NCBI GenBank assembly: GCA_003248755.1
Contig: QFQW01000106.1
Location: 1 to 11,146 of the forward strand
Length of the DNA stretch: 11,146 nt
Source: Chryseobacterium sp.
Lineage (GTDB): Bacteria; Bacteroidota; Bacteroidia; Flavobacteriales; Weeksellaceae
Reading direction: 5' to 3'
Shown: positions 6,848-11,146 of the stretch, piece after piece
Position numbering within the stretch: the stretch's first letter is position 1
Layout: every line of letters starts with the position of its first letter
Program-made: the position numbers and the translations under genes
The notes under the pieces: generated by a model
The model's database searches: none
What the model saw: only the letters and a program-made list of their open reading frames with translations
Told to the model about the DNA's origin: nothing

Positions 6848-6860
6848 TTTAAACTATCGT
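6848..6860 (-). promoter_or_regulatory. Candidate operator in the copy-1 ligase promoter
   Basis: On the minus strand ACGATAGTTTAAA lies just downstream of the -7 element, about at the transcription start. It overlaps a perfect inverted repeat (TTAAAC-TATC-GTTTAA, 6849-6864). The promoter of the paralogous ligase has ACGATAATGTAAA at a similar place (8731-8743), identical at 11 of 13 positions. It may be a shared regulator site or a relic of gene duplication. Confidence 0.35.
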
Positions 6861-6866
6861 TTAACG

Positions 6867-6874
6867 CAAATATA
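6867..6874 (-). promoter_or_regulatory. -7 promoter element of ligase copy 1
   Basis: The minus strand reads TATATTTG, an exact TAnnTTTG match, 33 nt upstream of the ATG at 6833. At the 19-nt spacing stands CTG instead of TTG (6896-6894), so the -33 element is weak. It overlaps the T-run end of the upstream gene's terminator. Confidence 0.5.
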
Positions 6875-6896
6875 AATAAATATGAAAAACCTTCAG

Positions 6897-6922
6897 AAAA
6901 AAAGCTATCCATTGGATAGCTT
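6897..6922 (-). terminator. Rho-independent terminator of ligase copy 2
   Basis: On the minus strand AAGCTATCC, a 3-nt loop and GGATAGCTT form a perfect 9-bp stem (6922-6902), continuing into a run of seven T (6903-6897). It begins 5 nt after the copy-2 stop codon. It shows that the two ligase genes are not a simple operon. Confidence 0.85.
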
Positions 6923-6926
6923 CAGT

Positions 6927-8696
6927 TTACTCTTTGTACATTCTGTCATATAAATCTTGAAATTCTGCTTTGATTGCTTTTCTTTTCAGTTTAAGCGTTG
7001 GTGTCAGAAGACCGTCATCGATAGTCCAAACTTTTGGGGTTAATTCAATTTTTTTGATTTGTTCCCATTTTCCAAGATGCTGGTTTATTTTTTCAATTTC
7101 TTTTTCAATTCTTGATTTGATAGCGGGATTTGCAGCAATTTCTTTATTAGAATCAATCAATTTTACATTATGAAGCTCTGCCCAATGTTTAGCAAAATTA
7201 AAATCAGGCTGAACCAATGCACAAGGCATTTTTTCGCCATCGCCAACAACCATAATCTGCTCAATGAATTTTGAAGCTTTTGCTAAGTTTTCAATCACTT
7301 GAGGTGCAACAAATTTTCCTCCCGAAGTTTTGAACATTTCTTTCTTTCTATCTGTAATGAAAAGGAAATTATCTTCGTCAAGATGTCCAATATCACCTGT
7401 TTTGAAATAGCCGTCATCGGTGAAAGCTTCTTTCGTTTTTTCCTCATCATTATAATAACCTTCAAAGACAGAAGGCCCTTTTACAACAATTTCGCCGTCA
7501 GATTCTATTCTTACTTTTACATTTTCCAAAGGTATTCCAACAGAACCGACTTTAACTTTTCCGAAACTATTTACTGAAATTACAGGCGAAGTTTCTGTCA
7601 AACCATAACCTTCCAAAATTGGAATTCCGGCAGCGTGGAACATTGTATTCAACCGTTTTGATAGAGCAGCAGAACCGGAAACTAACGTAATGAGATTTCC
7701 TCCCAGACCTTCTCTCCATTTTTTGAAAACCAATTTATCCGCAATTGTGTGCATAAATGATTTTGGTTTTCCTAATTCGTATTTCTCAGCAATTCCTAAA
7801 GACCAAAGGAAAATCTTAGACTTCAGTCCACCTGCAGCTGTTCCTTTGTTATAAATAGAATCGTAAACTTTTTCCACCAGTCTTGGAACAACCGTCATAT
7901 ATTGAGGTTTCACTTCCTTTACATTTTCTCCGATTTTCTCGATGCTTTCAGCAAAATATATTGAAATTCCATTACTTAAATAAAGATAGAAAATCATCCT
8001 TTCAAAAACATGACAGATTGGAAGGAAACTAAGCGCTTTCATATCCTTGTAATCCAGACTTTTATCTTTAGGAATTCTGGGCGTACTTGCTGTCACGTTA
8101 GCAACCAAATTGTTATGAGTCAACTTAACACCTTTAGGTTTACCAGTCGTTCCGGAAGTATAAATGATTGTCGCAACATCTTCCGGATTGATAGATTTTG
8201 CCAAATCATCAACTTCAATTTGAGTCGCTTCATTTTCTCCAAGGTCAAGAATCTCATTCCAGTTCGGAGCTCCATCAATATCATCAAATGTGAAAACTCC
8301 TACCAATGATGGGATATTGGGTTTTGCGTTTGTGATTTTTTTATAGAGGTCTGCATCAGAAACAAAGCAGTATTTGATTTCAGAATTATTGAAGATATAA
8401 ACATAATCTTCTTCAGAAATCGTAGGATAGACGGGAACCGTAACCACGCCAATCTGAGAAATTCCCAAATCCATTACAGCCCATTCTGTTCTGTTGTTAG
8501 AAGATATCAGACCTATTTTGTCGCCGGGTTTTATTCCGAGCTTCAAAAGACCTCTTGAAATTTTGTTCCCTTGGTTGATAAATTCAAGAGTAGATGTTTT
8601 AATCCAATTTCCGTTTTTCTTCGTGACAAGACAATCTTCTTTCGGAAATTTTTCGAAAGCAAGAGCAGAGAAGTCGAATATTCTTTTAACGTTCAT
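6927..8696 (-). CDS. Long-chain fatty acid--CoA ligase (AMP-binding), copy 2
   Basis: The 589-residue protein is a paralogue of the gene at 5073-6833, with long identical blocks (for example GGNLITLVSGSAALSKRLN and ITDRKKEMFKTSGGK). The reaction is the same: ATP-dependent formation of long-chain acyl-CoA. Motifs are YTSGTTGKPKG (179-189), GYGLTETSP (363-371), TGD (433-435), DRKKEMFKTSGGKFV (449-463) and LTPTLKLKRK (564-573), all intact. Compared with copy 1 it carries a small insertion near 210-215 (DKSLDYKDMK region). The gene is divergent to an acyl-CoA dehydrogenase gene with 148 bp between start codons, which supports a role in fatty-acid degradation or membrane-lipid recycling. It has its own promoter (TTTTG, 19 nt, TATATTTA) and a terminator right after the stop. 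Tandem duplication is the simplest origin. Different chain-length or growth-condition use of the two copies is possible but not shown. Confidence 0.9.
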   Translation of the reverse strand: MNVKRIFDFSALAFEKFPKEDCLVTKKNGNWIKTSTLEFINQGNKISRGLLKLGIKPGDKIGLISSNNRTEWAVMDLGISQIGVVTVPVYPTISEEDYVYIFNNSEIKYCFVSDADLYKKITNAKPNIPSLVGVFTFDDIDGAPNWNEILDLGENEATQIEVDDLAKSINPEDVATIIYTSGTTGKPKGVKLTHNNLVANVTASTPRIPKDKSLDYKDMKALSFLPICHVFERMIFYLYLSNGISIYFAESIEKIGENVKEVKPQYMTVVPRLVEKVYDSIYNKGTAAGGLKSKIFLWSLGIAEKYELGKPKSFMHTIADKLVFKKWREGLGGNLITLVSGSAALSKRLNTMFHAAGIPILEGYGLTETSPVISVNSFGKVKVGSVGIPLENVKVRIESDGEIVVKGPSVFEGYYNDEEKTKEAFTDDGYFKTGDIGHLDEDNFLFITDRKKEMFKTSGGKFVAPQVIENLAKASKFIEQIMVVGDGEKMPCALVQPDFNFAKHWAELHNVKLIDSNKEIAANPAIKSRIEKEIEKINQHLGKWEQIKKIELTPKVWTIDDGLLTPTLKLKRKAIKAEFQDLYDRMYKE

Positions 8697-8730
8697 AAAA
8701 TATCTTTGTTAATATATTATTAAAATTGAG

Positions 8731-8743
8731 TTTACATTATCGT
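8731..8743 (-). promoter_or_regulatory. Candidate operator in the copy-2 ligase promoter
   Basis: The minus strand reads ACGATAATGTAAA directly after the TATATTT of the -7 element. It matches the copy-1 promoter motif (6848-6860) at 11 of 13 bases and has short inverted arms (TTTAC/GTAAA, 8731-8735 and 8742-8746). Confidence 0.35.
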
Positions 8744-8773
8744 AAATATAATTTTTTTTTCCTAGATGACAAA
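8743..8773 (-). promoter_or_regulatory. Promoter of ligase copy 2
   Basis: On the minus strand TTTG (8773-8770), a 19-nt spacer and TATATTTA (8750-8743) resemble the Bacteroidota consensus, with A for the final G of TAnnTTTG. The ATG is about 46 nt downstream, leaving a leader of roughly 40 nt. Confidence 0.55.
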
Positions 8774-8787
8774 ATCTTGCATTTTTC

Positions 8788-8817
8788 TTTGATTTTTTGC
8801 CAAAAAGTTTATATTTA
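8788..8817 (+). promoter_or_regulatory. Promoter of the acyl-CoA dehydrogenase gene
   Basis: TTTG (8788-8791), an 18-nt spacer and TATATTTA (8810-8817) form a promoter with the same variant -7 as the divergent ligase promoter. It overlaps the upstream in-frame ATG at 8797, which therefore cannot be the translation start from this promoter. The start at 8845 is favoured. Confidence 0.55.
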
Positions 8818-8844
8818 CGACAGAAAAATTTAATAAGAAAACAT

Positions 8845-9987
8845 ATGAATTTCAATCTTACAGAAGAGCAACAGATGATTCAGCAAGCCGCAAGAGATTT
8901 TGCACAAGCAGAACTTTTGTCTGGCGTTATAGAAAGAGATGACCAACAAAAATTTCCGTACGATGCCGTCAAAAAAATGGGAGAGATGGGATTTTTGGGA
9001 ATGATGGTTGACCCTAAATATGGCGGTGCTGGTTTGGATAGTGTTTCTTATGTTCTGGCAATGGAAGAGATTGCTAAAGTTGATGCATCTGCTGCAGTAG
9101 TAATGTCTGTTAATAACTCTTTGGTTTGTGCAGGTTTGGAAAAATTCTGTAACGAAGAACAAAAAATGAAATATCTGAAACCGCTTGCAAGTGGTGAAGT
9201 AATTGGAGCTTTTGCTCTCTCTGAGCCGGAAGCTGGTTCTGATGCGACTTCTCAGTCCACAACGGCAGAAGATAAAGGTGATTATTATCTTTTGAACGGA
9301 ACCAAAAACTGGATTACAAACGGTGGAAACGCAACTTATTATATTGTAATTGCACAAACCAACCCGGAGAAAAAGCATAAAGGAATCAATGCTTTTATAG
9401 TGGAAAAAGGTTGGGAAGGTTTTGTTGTAGGTAAGAAAGAGGACAAATTGGGAATTCGTGGAAGTGATACACATTCTCTAATGTTTACCGATGTTAAAGT
9501 TCCAAAAGAAAACAGAATCGGAGAAGATGGTTTTGGGTTCAATTTTGCGATGGCCGTTTTGAATGGAGGTAGAATCGGGATTGCTTCTCAGGCTTTAGGA
9601 ATAGCTTCCGGAGCTTACGAATTGTCTCTGAAATATGCTAAGGAAAGAAAATCTTTCGGAACAGAAATCATCAATCATCAGGCAATAGCTTTCAAATTGG
9701 CAGATATGCACGTTAATATCATGGCTGCAAGAATGTTGATTTACAAAGCTGCAGCTGAAAAAGACGAAGGTAAAGATATCTCGGAAAGTGGTGCCATGGC
9801 AAAATTGTATGCGTCTCAAGTAGCGATGGATACGACAATAGAGGCGGTTCAGATTCACGGCGGTTATGGCTATGTAAAAGAGTACCACGTGGAAAGAATG
9901 ATGCGTGATGCGAAAATCACTCAAATCTACGAAGGAACTTCCGAAATCCAGAAAATTGTGATTTCCAGATCAATTGCAAAGAAATAA
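8845..9987 (+). CDS. Acyl-CoA dehydrogenase, short-chain/butyryl-CoA type
   Basis: The 380-residue FAD enzyme oxidises acyl-CoA to trans-2-enoyl-CoA, the first step of a beta-oxidation turn, and passes electrons to electron-transfer flavoprotein in the cytoplasm. It shows the N-terminal helical domain (FNLTEEQQMIQQAARDF), signature 1 (GAFALSEPEAGSD, 121-133), the NWITNG flavin-contact strand (155-160), and an RxSFGxxIxxxQ-type segment (268-279). Signature 2 starts at QIHGGYGY (336-343) and includes IYEGTSEIQ (361-369), where Glu363 is the expected catalytic base, as in short-chain and butyryl-CoA dehydrogenases. Length is typical. The ATG at 8845 is chosen over the in-frame ATG at 8797 because the family begins at this point and the promoter overlaps the longer form. 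It is divergent from the copy-2 acyl-CoA ligase and 30 bp ahead of a small membrane protein. Branched-chain (isobutyryl- or 2-methylbutyryl-) activity is an alternative. Confidence 0.92.
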   Translation: MNFNLTEEQQMIQQAARDFAQAELLSGVIERDDQQKFPYDAVKKMGEMGFLGMMVDPKYGGAGLDSVSYVLAMEEIAKVDASAAVVMSVNNSLVCAGLEKFCNEEQKMKYLKPLASGEVIGAFALSEPEAGSDATSQSTTAEDKGDYYLLNGTKNWITNGGNATYYIVIAQTNPEKKHKGINAFIVEKGWEGFVVGKKEDKLGIRGSDTHSLMFTDVKVPKENRIGEDGFGFNFAMAVLNGGRIGIASQALGIASGAYELSLKYAKERKSFGTEIINHQAIAFKLADMHVNIMAARMLIYKAAAEKDEGKDISESGAMAKLYASQVAMDTTIEAVQIHGGYGYVKEYHVERMMRDAKITQIYEGTSEIQKIVISRSIAKK

Positions 9988-10017
9988 TTAATATCTTTAT
10001 TTCATAAAAATACAATT

Positions 10018-10383
10018 ATGAAATACGTTTGGATTTTTTTAGCAATTATTGTCCTGTTTTTAGGAGGTTGGGTTTACTACAAATATTATTTTGTATTTGG
10101 TGAAGGCGTGAAATCGGGCTATCTTAATTATGCGGTTAACAAAGGAAATGTGTTCAAAACCTACGAAGGAAAACTGATTCAGGAAGGATTTGGAGCAGCA
10201 AAACCCGGAGCGCCGATCGGTAGTAACCAGTTTGAGTTTTCTATTCAGGATGAAGCCGTTTTCAAACAATTGGAAATGAACAGCGGAAAATATTTCGATT
10301 TACATTACAAAGAATATCACGGAACCTTGCCTTGGCGCGGAAACACAGTTTACGTTGTCGATAAAGTATTGAATATGAAATAA
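10018..10383 (+). CDS. Small membrane-anchored protein of unknown function
   Basis: The 121-residue protein has one N-terminal membrane helix (about 4-23), then an extracytoplasmic domain with GYLNYAVNKGNVFKTYEGKL (35-54), FEFSIQDEAV (72-81) and LHYKEYHGTLPWRGNTVYVVDKV (95-117). From memory, flavobacterial relatives with the pattern KGxxFKTYEGEL...LHYxE...WxGxTxYxV are often labelled 6-phosphogluconate dehydrogenase in databases. That label is not credible here: the protein is far too short and has no NADP-binding GxGxxG fold. It lies 30 bp after the acyl-CoA dehydrogenase gene and is followed by a terminator, so it may be the second gene of that transcript, although a weak -7-like TATCTTTA (9992-9999) also precedes it. 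A real, conserved-looking gene without a known function. Confidence 0.8.
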   Translation: MKYVWIFLAIIVLFLGGWVYYKYYFVFGEGVKSGYLNYAVNKGNVFKTYEGKLIQEGFGAAKPGAPIGSNQFEFSIQDEAVFKQLEMNSGKYFDLHYKEYHGTLPWRGNTVYVVDKVLNMK

Positions 10384-10401
10384 TTTCTATCAAATAAATA
10401 T

Positions 10402-10430
10402 AAAACCTTTCCATTTTGAAAGGTTTTTTT
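10402..10430 (+). terminator. Rho-independent terminator
   Basis: AAAACCTTTC (10402-10411) pairs with GAAAGGTTTT (10418-10427) around a 6-nt loop, with the T-run continuing to 10430. It starts 18 nt after the stop of the 121-residue gene and closes the dehydrogenase unit. Confidence 0.85.
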
Positions 10431-10462
10431 GTTGAATTAAGAATTTAAAACCGCGGATTCTG

Positions 10463-10470
10463 TAAATTTG
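10463..10470 (+). promoter_or_regulatory. -7 promoter element of the XRE regulator gene
   Basis: TAAATTTG is an exact TAnnTTTG match, 42 nt upstream of the ATG at 10513, giving a leader of roughly 35 nt. No TTG occurs at a 17-21 nt distance, so only the -7 element is supported. Confidence 0.4.
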
Positions 10471-10512
10471 TTTTAAAATCAATTATCATTATAGTTCATC
10501 ATTAATAATTAA

Positions 10513-11100
10513 ATGTCTGAATTAAAGAAAATCAGGGAAAAACAAAATCTAACTCAGGAAGAATTGGCTGAAAAGTCGGGCTTATCTGTGAGAACAATCC
10601 AAAGAATCGAAGCTGGAACAGAACCAAAAGGTTATACTTTGAAAACTTTAGCTTCAAGTCTAGATGTTTCTGAAAATGATTTATTAACGCCGATTATTCT
10701 GACAGAAGAATTAGTTTTAGAAAATCCTATTGTTGAAGAATCGATTTCAATAATAGAAAATGAACCAGTTGAAAATTTGACTTTAATCAAAATCATCAAT
10801 CTTTCTTCGCTTCCGTTATGTTGGTTTCCGATTGCCAATTTTCTGCCACCTCTGTTGATAATGTTGATTTCAAAACAAAAGTCACCACTTATCAAACAAA
10901 TCATTTCGTTGCAGATTATCCTAGCTATAATTTGTCCAATCATATTAATGATAGTTATTCTCTTAAAACTCGGAAAGCAGTCTGTTGTAGTAACTATGGT
11001 CTTATTGATTTTAGCTAAGGTTTACACCATTCTAAGAAATGCTTATCAATTAGATAAAAAACAAAGTCTTTATTATAAACTGAATTTCAGTATTTTATAA
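10513..11100 (+). CDS. XRE-type helix-turn-helix protein with C-terminal membrane domain
   Basis: The 195-residue protein starts with a classical XRE/Cro helix-turn-helix (about 3-57): LTQEELAEKSGLSVRTIQRIEAG at 13-35 holds the two key helices, and KTLASSLDV (44-52) the fourth. An acidic linker (about 62-88) joins it to three hydrophobic segments (about 93-119, 128-152, 156-176) and a short basic tail. The membrane part resembles the DUF4870-like helical domains found fused to XRE domains in flavobacteria; that match is from memory. Such proteins are thought to be membrane-tethered regulators, but no ligand or target is known. The start is clear, with a -7 element 42 nt upstream. It stands as a single gene: a terminator lies before it and a promoter pointing right lies after it. 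Confidence 0.85.
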   Translation: MSELKKIREKQNLTQEELAEKSGLSVRTIQRIEAGTEPKGYTLKTLASSLDVSENDLLTPIILTEELVLENPIVEESISIIENEPVENLTLIKIINLSSLPLCWFPIANFLPPLLIMLISKQKSPLIKQIISLQIILAIICPIILMIVILLKLGKQSVVVTMVLLILAKVYTILRNAYQLDKKQSLYYKLNFSIL

Positions 11101-11128
11101 TCCTGTCAGGAAGTTGTCGGGTTTTTGT
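11101..11128 (+). terminator. Possible weak terminator after the XRE gene
   Basis: TCCTG-T-CAGGA (11101-11111) is a perfect but tight palindrome directly after the stop codon, and CCTG can alternatively pair with CGGG (11118-11121) ahead of a run of five T. The structure is weak, so this is only a possible termination site. Confidence 0.3.
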
Positions 11129-11143
11129 CTGGCTATATTTTTG
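11114..11143 (+). promoter_or_regulatory. Bacteroidota-type promoter for a gene beyond the right edge
   Basis: TTG (11114-11116), a spacer of exactly 19 nt and TATTTTTG (11136-11143) fit the sigma-ABfr consensus fully. It should drive a gene that starts beyond base 11146. Confidence 0.6.
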
Positions 11144-11146
11144 ACT

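Noticed and set aside
8701..8708. TATCTTTG on the plus strand, an exact -7 match
   Set aside because: No TTG at the right distance and no gene start nearby; the dehydrogenase gene has a better promoter 100 bp further on. Chance match in AT-rich DNA.
8797..8844. Upstream in-frame ATG giving a 396-residue dehydrogenase
   Set aside because: The 16 extra residues do not belong to the family, and the predicted promoter (8788-8817) overlaps this ATG.
8830..9474. Long minus-strand frame of 214 residues opposite the dehydrogenase
   Set aside because: The plus strand encodes a motif-complete acyl-CoA dehydrogenase here; the antisense product is Cys/Phe/His-rich without family features.
1..11146. Search by eye for CRISPR arrays, tRNA or rRNA genes, insertion sequences and known defence operons
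   Set aside because: No regularly spaced repeats, no cloverleaf-like stretches, no transposase or integrase motifs, and no nuclease or ATPase motifs of defence systems were seen. The left-edge genes remain unassigned rather than called defence.

Overview
The window looks like a chromosomal segment from a low-GC member of the Bacteroidota, most likely a flavobacterium of the Chryseobacterium/Epilithonimonas type. The evidence is AT-rich DNA, AT-rich leaders with few Shine-Dalgarno sites, several Bacteroidota-type promoters (TTG, about 19 nt, TAnnTTTG), and gene families typical of that group (BatC/BatD, MarC, eukaryote-like long-chain acyl-CoA synthetases, an acyl-CoA dehydrogenase). The genus is an inference from style and gene content, not a proven assignment.

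Left edge (1-1278): this is the accessory-looking part. A minus-strand gene runs off the left end (1-450). It is preceded by a short minus-strand reading frame (462-674) that lacks a convincing 5' end. Facing these on the plus strand is the C-terminal remnant of an ABC-2-type permease (609-1016). The two broken genes meet around 610-720, which looks like an old recombination or deletion junction. A 262-bp gene-free stretch follows, holding a terminator hairpin, a second inverted repeat and the batC promoter.

Centre left (1279-4891): batC (TPR, periplasmic) and batD (large periplasmic protein with one membrane anchor) abut with no gap. They stand alone, without the usual moxR/DUF58/batA/batB genes directly upstream. 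MarC (six-helix membrane protein) and a 64-residue two-helix membrane protein follow with their own promoter. A strong bidirectional terminator separates them from a convergent 79-residue acidic protein. A small GC-richer repeat-like element (about 4962-5055) fills the next gap.

Centre right (5073-10383): a fatty-acid/acyl-CoA block. Two closely related long-chain acyl-CoA synthetases lie in tandem on the minus strand, each with its own promoter, with a terminator between them. An acyl-CoA dehydrogenase is transcribed divergently from the second one. The synthetases would activate fatty acids to acyl-CoA and the dehydrogenase would start their beta-oxidation, though branched-chain acyl-CoA is also possible for the dehydrogenase. 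A small membrane-anchored protein of unknown function follows the dehydrogenase and ends at a terminator.

Right edge (10384-11146): a regulator-like protein joins an XRE helix-turn-helix to a three-helix membrane domain. It is followed by a well-formed promoter that fires off the right end. I see no rRNA, tRNA, CRISPR array, insertion sequence or obvious defence system. Most of the window is ordinary core genome; the points most worth checking are the left-edge junction, the orphan bat pair, and the shared promoter motifs of the acyl-CoA block.
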